13,809 nucleotides of DNA, taken from Calditrichaceae bacterium. Its GTDB lineage: Bacteria > Calditrichota > Calditrichia > Calditrichales > Calditrichaceae. A program made the position numbers and the translations under genes. The DNA lies in NCBI GenBank assembly GCA_024763405.1, contig JANTFQ010000026.1, forward strand, positions 1 to 13,809, given 5' to 3'. The notes below the pieces were generated by a model. It had not been told where the DNA came from, searched no databases, and worked only from the letters and a program-made list of their open reading frames with translations. Below are positions 6,335 to 13,048 of the stretch, piece by piece (positions within the stretch are counted from its first letter, which is position 1; every line of letters begins with the position of its first letter).

Positions 6335-7526
6335 ATTTCTTTCCCCGTGCGGCAAATAAAATGCTTGCCCAGACAATAATACCGGCTCCGCCGGCGGCAA
6401 ACCAGAGCATATCGCCGCCAAAGTTAGAATAAATACTGCTGCCGATTACCGGCCCGATGACAAAAGCCAGGGCGAAATTAAAAGAGAGCAAACCCATATA
6501 TTTCCCACGGTTTGCATCGCTGGCACGGTTGGCAATCACACCGGCCATCATCGGGAAGACCAGCATTTCTCCGATGGACCAGATCAGCACGGTGAACAGT
6601 GCGTAGCTAAAACTTTGTGCAAACGGTAAAATGGCAAATCCCGTAAACAGCAGAAGACTGCCCCAGGCAATACTTTTCAGTACATTCCCTTTTTCCAGCC
6701 GGTGTACCAGCGGCATTTCGAAAATGGCCACAAAAATTGCATTCGAGGCGGATAAAATTCCGATCTGATTTTCGGCCAGCCGGTAGGAATTACGCAGATA
6801 GAGGGGCCAGGTATTAAAAAACTGAACGAACAACAATCCCATCATCAGCAGCATACTCAGCAGGAAAAGAAAAAAATAGTCCTTAAATGGCGATACATAT
6901 TCTGTTTTTACGGCAACAGCCTTTTCGGGTTTAAAATCACTTTTCCCTTTAAAAAAATAGAGCAGCAACAGAAAGCCGGCAAAACAGGTAAGTCCGTCAA
7001 TCCAAAACAGCCAGCGATAACTGTATAGGGCTAAAAAGCCGCCCAGAGCCGGACCGATACTGACGCCAAGGTTTATTGCTAACCGGTTCAGGGCAAAGCC
7101 ACGGGCACGTAGTTCTGGCGGGCAGACTTCCGAAACAGCGGTACTGTTTGCCGGACGCAGCGCTTCCGCCACCAATGCACTAAAGAAGAGCATTAAACCA
7201 ATTAAAAGCTTACCGGACGCATATCCCAACAGAATGAAACCGATGGACGAAAAAAACAGGCTGAACATCTGTGTACGGATGGAGCCGAGACGGTCGCTCA
7301 GCCAGCCGCCGGCGTAGGAACCGGCCAGGGCGCCCAATCCGTACAGACTTACCATTTCACCGGCTTCACTGATGGAAAATCCCATTTTTTGTGTCAGGTA
7401 CAGGCTCAGGAAAAACAAAACCATAGAACCAGACCGGTTTACAAAAACCACAATCGAAAGGAGCCAGGCATCACGCGGCAGGCCGCTAAAACTTTCTTTA
7501 TAGGATTTTAACAGTTTTAAGAGCAT
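6333..7526 (-). CDS. Major facilitator superfamily transporter, drug/sugar exporter type
   Basis: Twelve-helix secondary transporter of 397 residues in the inner membrane. Seen: alternating hydrophobic helices throughout, the MFS motif A loop GGWLSDRLGSIRTQ (residues 73-86, with the key Asp78, Arg79 and Arg84) between helices 2 and 3, AEALRPANSTAVSEVCPPELRARGFALNRLAINLG in the helix 4-5 region (a pattern of the multidrug-efflux-like branch), a central cytoplasmic loop (about 190-212), and a second six-helix half. The start at 7526 lacks a clear Shine-Dalgarno site; the protein cannot start much later because helix 1 begins near residue 20. It is divergent from the metallophosphoesterase gene and convergent with the flavin-reductase-like gene, so it is likely a single-gene unit. 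Its C terminus is short (FAARGKK) and its stop codon is formed at the edge of the heptamer array. The substrate is unknown. Confidence 0.87.
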   Translation of the reverse strand: MLLKLLKSYKESFSGLPRDAWLLSIVVFVNRSGSMVLFFLSLYLTQKMGFSISEAGEMVSLYGLGALAGSYAGGWLSDRLGSIRTQMFSLFFSSIGFILLGYASGKLLIGLMLFFSALVAEALRPANSTAVSEVCPPELRARGFALNRLAINLGVSIGPALGGFLALYSYRWLFWIDGLTCFAGFLLLLYFFKGKSDFKPEKAVAVKTEYVSPFKDYFFLFLLSMLLMMGLLFVQFFNTWPLYLRNSYRLAENQIGILSASNAIFVAIFEMPLVHRLEKGNVLKSIAWGSLLLFTGFAILPFAQSFSYALFTVLIWSIGEMLVFPMMAGVIANRASDANRGKYMGLLSFNFALAFVIGPVIGSSIYSNFGGDMLWFAAGGAGIIVWASILFAARGKK

Positions 7527-7683
7527 AAAAAAACAGATTCCGGTTAGCGCTATGTTTTAGCAACAGATTTATTGTAATCAAATTGATAATTATGTATTCT
7601 CTGCGAAATAATGAACATACTATTCCTGTTTAAACATTTTTAAAAATAATTTAAATAAGAATACCATTTAAAAAAGGGTGTTT
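7527..7683. promoter_or_regulatory. Divergent intergenic region between MFS and phosphoesterase genes
   Basis: A 157-base AT-rich spacer between genes transcribed away from each other, so promoters for both must lie here. A TTGATA at 7583-7588 with AAATAA 17 bases further could be a weak + strand promoter. No operator dyad stands out. The boxes are guesses from consensus only. Confidence 0.3.
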
Positions 7684-8556
7684 ATGCGTGTCTTTTCTAT
7701 TTCCGATATTCATATTGATTTTACGGAAAACGCACGGTGGATAAAAGATATTTCGGAAAAAAAGTTTAAACAGGATGCGTTGATTTTTGCCGGAGACGCT
7801 GCCCATAATTTGAAGATGCTTCAGGATGTGCTGCTGCAATTAAAAGCAAAATTTAAGGAAGTCTTTTTTGTACCTGGCAATCACGATTTATGGATACATA
7901 ATTCGGATTGGGGCGATTCTTTAGAAAAGTTTGAGGCATTGAGAGTCTGGTGTATTCAGCAGGAAATACAGATAGCCCCCCGGCGATTGGGGTTAGATGA
8001 TAAATATCCTGTACAAATTATACCACTCTTCTCCTGGTACAGTGGTCCGGAAAACGGCAGCGATAGTTTGTATGTGGAAAAACCGGGCGAAGATAGCGAA
8101 AACCGTATGTGGAGTGATAATTATTATATCCGCTGGCCGCAGCAAATCAAGGACTTTGATGCGGCCTCTTATTTTGCCTCTCTAAATGAAAAAGCATTAA
8201 TAGAGAAGTCACAATTACCAGTGATTTCTTTCAGCCATTTTTTACCCCGCAGGGAAATGATGTTTGGGGAAACCTTAAAACCGGATCCGGAAAAGATAAA
8301 AAAATACGACCGTCATCCGGAGTTTAATTTCAGCCGGGTAGCCGGTTCCGGTTTAATTGAGAAACAAATACGCGAACTGAATTCTGTAATTCATATTTAC
8401 GGACACCAGCATATTAACCGCGACCGGGTGCTGGACGGAATACGCTATGTGGCACATTGCCTGGGATATCCCAATGAACGGGAACGGGATATGGTAAAAG
8501 GAATTGAACAGGGATTGAAATTAATCTGGGATACAGACAGCGGAATGTGTCCGTAA
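7684..8556 (+). CDS. Calcineurin-like metallophosphoesterase
   Basis: Cytosolic two-metal phosphoesterase of 290 residues. The five signature blocks are all present: SD8IH10 (metal 1), AGD38 (bridging Asp), GNH67D68 (Asn ligand and catalytic His), ISFSH (metal-binding His, about residue 180) and IYGHQH (about 237-242). No signal peptide or membrane segment is seen, so it acts in the cytoplasm. The substrate (nucleotide, phosphoprotein or phosphodiester) cannot be deduced. Start choice: GTG at 7678 is in frame, but AAGGG ends at 7677, so the ATG at 7684 has the proper spacing and yields MRVFSISDIH, the usual beginning for the family. It converges with the response-regulator gene, leaving only 7 bases between stop codons; no terminator hairpin is visible in that gap. 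Confidence 0.88.
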   Translation: MRVFSISDIHIDFTENARWIKDISEKKFKQDALIFAGDAAHNLKMLQDVLLQLKAKFKEVFFVPGNHDLWIHNSDWGDSLEKFEALRVWCIQQEIQIAPRRLGLDDKYPVQIIPLFSWYSGPENGSDSLYVEKPGEDSENRMWSDNYYIRWPQQIKDFDAASYFASLNEKALIEKSQLPVISFSHFLPRREMMFGETLKPDPEKIKKYDRHPEFNFSRVAGSGLIEKQIRELNSVIHIYGHQHINRDRVLDGIRYVAHCLGYPNERERDMVKGIEQGLKLIWDTDSGMCP

Positions 8557-8563
8557 GCCAATT

Positions 8564-8935
8564 TTAGCCGATTGATTCAACTAATTTTTTTAAGTCACTT
8601 ATTCCAAACGGTTTTTTTAGAAATTTTTGATTCCCCTGTGAAAATTCGGGCAGGGATTTACTATCCCGGTCATAACCGGACATAAAGATCACCGGGCAGT
8701 TAGGTACCAGTTCATTCAGTTTCTCAAAGGTCTCTTCCCCGGACATATTGGGCATAAACAGATCAATTAAAAAGAGATCAATCTTATCTTTATGTTTCTG
8801 AGCTTCTTCGATTGCCCGAAAACCATCTTCGGCGATGATTGTGTCGATATTCAACAGGCCTAACACTTCCGAAATAATTTCGCGCAATGCTTCTTCATCA
8901 TCCACAACAAGAGCGGTTTTAATTGCATTTGACAC
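8564..8935 (-). CDS. Stand-alone receiver-domain response regulator (CheY-like)
   Basis: Single receiver domain of 123 residues with no output domain. Seen: acidic pair D12D13 after the first strand (ALVVDDEE), phosphoacceptor D58 (LFLIDLFMPNMSG), Ser86 (VIFMSGY) as the switch Ser/Thr and Lys108 (LKKPF) with the conserved Pro after it, so it should be phosphorylated normally. The start is GTG (8933-8935), supported by GGAG 8 bases upstream on the - strand. It is flanked by unrelated genes and no histidine kinase is in the window, so it is an orphan regulator. It could signal by protein-protein contact as CheY, Spo0F or a phosphorelay intermediate does; the partner is unknown. Confidence 0.92.
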   Translation of the reverse strand: MSNAIKTALVVDDEEALREIISEVLGLLNIDTIIAEDGFRAIEEAQKHKDKIDLFLIDLFMPNMSGEETFEKLNELVPNCPVIFMSGYDRDSKSLPEFSQGNQKFLKKPFGISDLKKLVESIG

Positions 8936-9201
8936 GTAAGAAACTCCAAAATATATGGTTGGTTACTCTATTAGTTCGACTATCTGGTCTTAAACTTTAA
9001 CACAAAGTTCCGGCAAATCTTAATATTTTCGTGTGCGTTGAATCACAATACAGGTGCGAATGATCGGATTCTGATGTTTTAAAATTAATTTTGATTTATT
9101 ACTATTTAATAATCAATTTAACATATACCTATGTAAATAAATTTTTAAGCTGTAATCAATCGGCGGTATTATTTTACTGAGCGAAGAACAGGAGTATATG
9201 T
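8936..9201. promoter_or_regulatory. Promoter spacer between response regulator and symporter genes
   Basis: A 266-base AT-rich spacer between divergently transcribed genes with no coding potential. It must contain both promoters. An AT-rich dyad is visible, TTGATT at 9091-9096 and AATCAA at 9111-9116. GGAG at 9191-9194, 7 bases before the ATG at 9202, is the ribosome site of the symporter. I see no riboswitch-like or terminator structure. Confidence 0.35.
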
Positions 9202-10692
9202 ATGGGATTTACTACAATTGATACGGTTATTGTTCTGTTTTTTTTGACGGCGGTAGCGTTTATCGGGTCTTTTTCCGGCGGGAAGCAGAAATCGACCAAG
9301 GATTATTTTCTTGGAGGTTCCGGTGTGCCTTGGTGGGCGGCGGCCTTTTCCATTGTTGCGGCCGAAACCAGCAGCCTGACCTTTATCAGCTTGCCCGGCG
9401 TGGCCTATATTGGAAACCTCAATTTTTTACAGTTAACCATTGGATATCTTACAGCGCGAATTATTATTGCAATTGCCTTTCTACCGGCTTATAAAGAGGG
9501 GAAACTGACCACGGCTTATGCCTTTCTGGAACAGCGTTTCGGTCACCGTCTGCGCCGCTATTCCTCCGTTGTTTTTATATTTACGCGCATTGCCGCCGAT
9601 GGCGTGCGCCTGTTTGCTACGGCCATTCCGCTGGCGCTTATTTTTAAAACGACTGTCTTTTTTCAGCCGTGGAGCAATACACAAATCTATATTCTTTCCA
9701 TTCTTCTTATCGCTGCTGTTTCTTTAATTTATACCTACACCGGGGGCGTGAAAGGCGTTATCTGGGCAGACGTGATGCAAATGTCCATCTATATCGGCGG
9801 GGCCTTAATTGCATTCTATTTGCTGTTAGTGCAGGCACCGTCCGGCATTGAACTTGGCGATAAGCTTGAAGTATTTAACTTTGATTTTCGCGGTTCATTT
9901 TTGGGTTTCCTACGGGAACCCTATACCTTCCTGGGCGCTTTTGTCGGCGGTACTTTCCTCTCACTGGCGTCGCACGGCACCGATCAGTTAATCGTTCAGA
10001 AACTGTTGAGTACCCGAACCCTGCGGGACAGCCAAAAAGCGATAGTGGCCAGCGCTGTAATGGTGATGCTGCAGTTTATCCTTTTTATGGCCGTAGGAAT
10101 GCTGCTGTATAAATTTTTTAAAGCGATTCCGGTCAGCGATCCCGGGGCGCCCTTTCACCGCCCGGATGAAATATTTCCCTATTTTATTATTCATAGTTTA
10201 CCAGTCGGCGTTAAGGGCATTATTGTAGCCGGACTTTTTGCGGCCGGTATGTCTACCTTAGCCGGCTCGATGAGTTCAATGTCCAGCTCGGTGATGTTTG
10301 ATTTATATCGCCCGCTTTCAAAAAAACAAATATCAGCCGAAAAAGAGCTTAAGATTTCACGTGTGATTACCATTTCGGCCGGACTTATTCTGATTTTTGT
10401 CGCCTTCTTTTTTATTTCAATCAGCCAGTCTGTTGTCGAGATTGCGCTTGCCATTGCCTCCATTACCTACGGCGGTCTGCTTGGCGTCTTCCTGCTGGGA
10501 TTATTCTTTAGGAAAGTGACGGAGAAAGGCGCCCTAATTGGATTTAGCGCGGGCATTGCAGCTATGCTTTCGGTTAGTTTGCCGCCGATACTGTTGGGCC
10601 AGGCGCCATATATGCACTGGACCTGGTTTGTTTTTCTCGGAACGTTGGTGACACTGCTTGTGGGAAACCTGTTTAGAAAAACTTCAAAATAA
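9202..10692 (+). CDS. Sodium:solute symporter (SSS family)
   Basis: Inner-membrane Na+-coupled uptake protein of 496 residues with about 13 hydrophobic helices, the normal size. Seen: KDYFLGG (33-39), the hallmark after helix 1; AAETSSLTF (53-61) in the unwound part of the next helix; YTGGVKGVIWADVMQ (179-193), the main SSS signature; SHGTDQLIVQKLLS (257-270); and AGLFAAGMSTLAGSMSSMSSSVMFDLYRP region (343-371), where the Ser residues form the Na2 site in vSGLT-type proteins. Sugars, amino acids, nucleosides, vitamins and sialic acid are all transported by relatives, so the substrate is open. It is flanked by the response regulator on the other strand and by the convergent dinB gene, and appears to be a one-gene unit. 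Confidence 0.93.
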   Translation: MGFTTIDTVIVLFFLTAVAFIGSFSGGKQKSTKDYFLGGSGVPWWAAAFSIVAAETSSLTFISLPGVAYIGNLNFLQLTIGYLTARIIIAIAFLPAYKEGKLTTAYAFLEQRFGHRLRRYSSVVFIFTRIAADGVRLFATAIPLALIFKTTVFFQPWSNTQIYILSILLIAAVSLIYTYTGGVKGVIWADVMQMSIYIGGALIAFYLLLVQAPSGIELGDKLEVFNFDFRGSFLGFLREPYTFLGAFVGGTFLSLASHGTDQLIVQKLLSTRTLRDSQKAIVASAVMVMLQFILFMAVGMLLYKFFKAIPVSDPGAPFHRPDEIFPYFIIHSLPVGVKGIIVAGLFAAGMSTLAGSMSSMSSSVMFDLYRPLSKKQISAEKELKISRVITISAGLILIFVAFFFISISQSVVEIALAIASITYGGLLGVFLLGLFFRKVTEKGALIGFSAGIAAMLSVSLPPILLGQAPYMHWTWFVFLGTLVTLLVGNLFRKTSK

Positions 10693-10694
10693 TT

Positions 10695-10753
10695 GATTTT
10701 AAATTTTGGATTTTGAATTCAAAATGAGAAAATATTTGGTAATTGGTAACTGG
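10695..10753. repeat. Degenerate 7-bp period sequence with a 16-bp palindrome, convergent spacer
   Basis: Between the symporter and dinB stop codons: GATTTTA, AATTTTG, GATTTTG (10695-10715) and GGTAATT, GGTAACT, GG (10738-10753) follow a 7-base period. The palindrome ATTTTGAATTCAAAAT (10710-10725) overlaps the first set and could serve as a weak bidirectional terminator, though it is AT rich. Confidence 0.5.
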
Positions 10754-10755
10754 CG

Positions 10756-11970
10756 TTATCTGGTCAGCGCGGGGTTGTGCAAAATATAACCGCCGGCATC
10801 CATGCGGTATTTCCGTTTAAGTTCCAGCGTATCGGCCGGCATCAGCGCCATAAAACCAAAACGGCTGCGGATATCGTCTACGGCGCTGTTCAGAGACTCC
10901 CGGCTCATTGCTTCATTAAACAGACTGCGTTGATAATTTTGGGGCTCGATTTGTGAGACCGAAATACCGGTATGGCGGATGCGGATACGGCGCAGATGCA
11001 GTTCTGTAAAAATCTTTTCAACCACGGTAAATAATTCACCGCTGTCATTGGAAGGATATTCCATGCTGCGGGTTTGCGCATGCCGTTTAAAATCCGAGTA
11101 ACCGATTTTTACCCCCACGGTACGACAGAGCAGGTTTTGCTGGCGCAGTTTTTTGGCGATGCGTTCGGTGAGATACTGCAGCGTTCCTTTGACTATTTTC
11201 ATATCCGAGGTATCTTCTTCAAAACTGGTTTCACGACTGATTTGCCGGGGAATAATTCTGCGCTTAACGGGACGCGGATCGATTCCGTTGGCATACATCC
11301 ATATCTTAATGCCGTTTTTTCCGAAGAGCTGTTCCGCAACCATTTTAGGCAGCCGGGCAAACTGACCTACCGTAAAGATGCGTAAGTCCAGCAGCCGTTC
11401 TTTGGCGCTGCGTCCGATACCGGGCAGGAGGTCTACCGAAAGCGGCGCTAAAAATTCTTTTTCCTGCCCGGCAGGTACACATACAACCCCGGCCGGTTTA
11501 TTTAATCCCGAGGCAATCCGGGCCGTTGCTTTTGTGTTGCTGATTCCCACGGAAAGGGTAACGCCGGTGCGCCGGTACACATCTTCTTTAATGGCGGCGG
11601 CAATCCATTGCAGGGAAGGATAGAGATGTGCCGCTCCGCTTAAATCGAGATAGGCGTCGTCTAATGAAGTGAATTCCACCTGCGGGGTGTATTTTAAATA
11701 GACTTCCTGAAAGACTTCGGATACGGCGCGGTAGTGATCGTAACTTCCTTTTAAAAAGATCGCCTGCGGGCAAAGCGCTTTGGCCTTAAACAGGGGCATC
11801 CCGGTGCGGATACCCAACGCGCGTGCCTCGTAGCTGGCGGTATGTACCACGCCGCGCTGGTTCTCTTTTCCGCCTACAATTACAGGCTTGCCGCGCAGCC
11901 GGGGATTAAAACCCTGTTCCACCGAGGCAAAAAAAGCGTCGGCGTCGATGTGAAAGATAGTTTTGTGCAT
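10756..11970 (-). CDS. dinB: Y-family DNA polymerase IV (DinB-like), translesion synthesis
   Basis: Error-prone polymerase that copies past DNA damage; about 404 residues from this start. Numbering from the longer in-frame ATG at 11994: HID17AD19AFF22ASVEQ (metal Asp17 and steric-gate Phe22), GKPVIVGG and YEARALGI (finger region), SLD112D113AYLDLSG (catalytic carboxylates), LSVGIS and KPAG (palm), a helix-hairpin-helix thumb DLLPGIGRSAKERLLDLRIFTVGQFA (187-213), and a little-finger domain (about 250-350). The second catalytic residue is Asp113 where the family normally has Glu. QRSLF (355-359) fits the sliding-clamp motif and is followed by about 50 further residues. The ATG at 11970 gives MHKTIFHIDADAFF, the usual family start; neither candidate has a Shine-Dalgarno site. 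It is the last gene of the - strand block that begins with LexA. Confidence 0.92.
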   Translation of the reverse strand: MHKTIFHIDADAFFASVEQGFNPRLRGKPVIVGGKENQRGVVHTASYEARALGIRTGMPLFKAKALCPQAIFLKGSYDHYRAVSEVFQEVYLKYTPQVEFTSLDDAYLDLSGAAHLYPSLQWIAAAIKEDVYRRTGVTLSVGISNTKATARIASGLNKPAGVVCVPAGQEKEFLAPLSVDLLPGIGRSAKERLLDLRIFTVGQFARLPKMVAEQLFGKNGIKIWMYANGIDPRPVKRRIIPRQISRETSFEEDTSDMKIVKGTLQYLTERIAKKLRQQNLLCRTVGVKIGYSDFKRHAQTRSMEYPSNDSGELFTVVEKIFTELHLRRIRIRHTGISVSQIEPQNYQRSLFNEAMSRESLNSAVDDIRSRFGFMALMPADTLELKRKYRMDAGGYILHNPALTR

Positions 11971-11996
11971 AAAAGTGTAACTGATTTTTGTCATAT

Positions 11997-12011
11997 ACGC
12001 GCTATGCGCGT
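11997..12011. promoter_or_regulatory. Perfect ACGCGC-TAT-GCGCGT dyad just upstream of dinB
   Basis: ACGCGC (11997-12002) and GCGCGT (12006-12011) are exact inverted copies around TAT, 26-40 bases before the preferred dinB start and 2 bases before the alternative ATG at 11994. It is much more GC rich than its surroundings. It could be an operator, an RNA hairpin that hides or exposes the dinB start, or a weak terminator of the preceding gene. No function is shown. Confidence 0.4.
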
Positions 12012-12034
12012 GTCAGAAATTGTCATTTGCTGTA

Positions 12035-12403
12035 TCATTGTTTTTTTTGGTTTTGCGCTCCGATAGATTTGATGTAATTGTTTAATTTAATCGACAGCGT
12101 ATCAATTGCTGCGCTAAGTTGATCATATAAAATGGGATCAATTAAATTACGGTTCAATGCTTTGGTCAGCCAGGTTTTTGTTTCATACAAAGAGCCGCGG
12201 CTGTAATAACAAAATTGGCGATTTTCTTTATAAAAGAAACGCCCATAACCCTCACTGATATTGGCAGCCACCGAATCACTGGAGCGGATTATTTGTTTCC
12301 CGATGGTATCTTGAGCAAGATAATTCCATTTTATAGCAAGCTTCCAAATATCCTCGGCTAATTGTATTGCCAGTTGATAGACCTGTAACTCTTCAAGCTG
12401 CAT
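12035..12403 (-). CDS. Four-helix-bundle protein (S23/IVS-encoded family)
   Basis: Small all-helical protein of 122 residues with the signature of the 23S rRNA intervening-sequence protein family: LQVYQLAIQLAEDIWKLA (helix 1), IGKQIIRSSDSVAANISEGYGR (helix 2 and the NISEG loop), FCYYSRGSLYETKTWLTKA (helix 3) and a Leu-rich fourth helix. Members form ring-like pentamers, and relatives serve as nucleic-acid-binding accessory proteins (for example Avd in diversity-generating retroelements). No rRNA or reverse transcriptase is nearby, so a free-standing copy is meant. AGAGGTC on the - strand, 5 bases before the ATG, supports the start. It lies directly upstream of dinB on the same strand, 65 bases from the preferred dinB start. 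Whether it works with the polymerase is inference from position only. Confidence 0.85.
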   Translation of the reverse strand: MQLEELQVYQLAIQLAEDIWKLAIKWNYLAQDTIGKQIIRSSDSVAANISEGYGRFFYKENRQFCYYSRGSLYETKTWLTKALNRNLIDPILYDQLSAAIDTLSIKLNNYIKSIGAQNQKKQ

Positions 12404-12515
12404 TTTTGACCTCTTTTTTTATCCCGATATCCTAAATTTAACATCAAAAAAGTGGAAAAAACAAAAAGTAGTTTTCTGAACCGAAAGAGTAAAATTTGTT
12501 TATCTATCCCTTTTT

Positions 12516-12572
12516 GACGCTCACGAAGTGAGCATTTGACCAATGACTGTTTTTGACGCTACGCAGCGCAAG
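12516..12572. repeat. Two related hairpin-forming units (TTTTGACGCT core)
   Basis: TTTTTGACGCTCACG (12511-12525) and TTTTTGACGCTACGC (12550-12564) start with the same ten bases. The first forms a perfect stem GCTCAC-GAA-GTGAGC (12519-12533), the second a short stem CGCT-ACGC-AGCG (12557-12568). They occupy the spacer between the DUF6504-like gene and the four-helix-bundle gene. They resemble degraded interspersed intergenic repeats. No T tract follows, so terminator function is doubtful. The rest of 12404-12584 shows nothing coding. Confidence 0.45.
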
Positions 12573-12584
12573 TAACAATATTTA

Positions 12585-12839
12585 TTATCCCCCCAGGCAG
12601 ACCCGCGCCACCTGCCAGTCGAAATCGGCGCTGTTAAACAGCAGCTCAAAATAATCGGAGCTGTCGGAAATAATGGAATAATGGTGCTCTTTGCTGTATC
12701 CCTGGTGACTGATCCAGTGGCCGTTCAACTGCTTTATTTTGTAAACCCTGCCGTTCCATCTAAAGCGCAGCGGGCGCAGTTTTCCCTCCTTGAAATAGGA
12801 AATTACTTCGATGGGTTCAAAAATATCTTCGAAGGTCAC
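12585..12839 (-). CDS. Small conserved protein, DUF6504-like, in the SOS/translesion block
   Basis: Protein of 84 residues with no signal peptide or membrane segment. The pattern PLRFRWNGRVYKIKQLNGHW (residues 22-41), HHYSII, YFELLFN (62-69) and WQVARVCLGG (75-84) alternates strands and aromatic residues like a small beta-rich domain and resembles DUF6504, a family I recall as encoded beside Y-family polymerases in actinobacteria and others. The call is from memory of the pattern, not from a search. The start is GTG (12837-12839) with a weak GAGAG upstream; no better start exists. It lies between the LexA pair and the four-helix-bundle and dinB genes on the same strand. The separation of 209 bases from the S24-like gene means it likely has its own promoter. 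Biochemical role is unknown. Confidence 0.68.
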   Translation of the reverse strand: MTFEDIFEPIEVISYFKEGKLRPLRFRWNGRVYKIKQLNGHWISHQGYSKEHHYSIISDSSDYFELLFNSADFDWQVARVCLGG

Positions 12840-12880
12840 CGTTCTCTCGTTTTTTTAATTAAATATACAAACGTACACCA

Positions 12881-12924
12881 AAAAGATACGAGAAAAAAAG
12901 GGGAAAGGCAATAGAAAAGATACG
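12881..12924 (-). promoter_or_regulatory. Direct repeat CGTATCTTTT x2 upstream of the DUF6504-like gene
   Basis: AAAAGATACG is present at 12881-12890 and 12915-12924 (CGTATCTTTT when read on the coding - strand), an exact 10-base direct repeat at 34-base spacing. It lies 40-85 bases before the GTG start of the DUF6504-like gene, inside what must be its promoter region. It could be a paired regulator site; it is not a recognised LexA box. Low confidence. Confidence 0.3.
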
Positions 12925-12975
12925 GTTTGCAATTTTTTTGAAGGATTATATTTTGGCGGTTTTTATGAACAATGT

Positions 12976-13023
12976 TTACCCTGAGCGTAGTCGAAGGGTA
13001 ATTGAAGGGTAATCGAAGGGCAA
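12976..13023. repeat. Hairpin and three 11-bp tandem units (TCGAAGGGTAA type)
   Basis: TTACCCT (12976-12982) and AGGGTAA (12995-13001) form perfect 7-bp arms around GAGCGTAGTCGA. The right arm is the first of three tandem 11-base units: TCGAAGGGTAA (12991-13001), TTGAAGGGTAA (13002-13012), TCGAAGGGCAA (13013-13023). The core CCCTGAGCGTAGTCGAAGGG resembles a motif I recall as a very common intergenic repeat in several phyla. It lies downstream of the S24-like gene (- strand) and may serve as its 3' end. Nothing else is visible in 12840-13048 apart from the direct repeat listed separately. Confidence 0.6.
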
Positions 13024-13048
13024 AAAAATACTGAATACGGGAGTGCTT

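Noticed and set aside
6224..6421. Open frame on the - strand through the heptamer array encoding RRQKAEG repeats
   Set aside because: It overlaps the end of the MFS gene in another frame, has no ribosome site, and any 7-bp array without stops is open in all three frames of that strand; it is a by-product of the microsatellite.
12035..12403. Avd protein of a diversity-generating retroelement
   Set aside because: There is no reverse transcriptase, template repeat or variable repeat in the window, and the sequence fits the general four-helix-bundle family equally well.
12681..12914. 77-residue open frame on the + strand
   Set aside because: It is antisense to the DUF6504-like gene, has no Shine-Dalgarno site and no recognisable family pattern.
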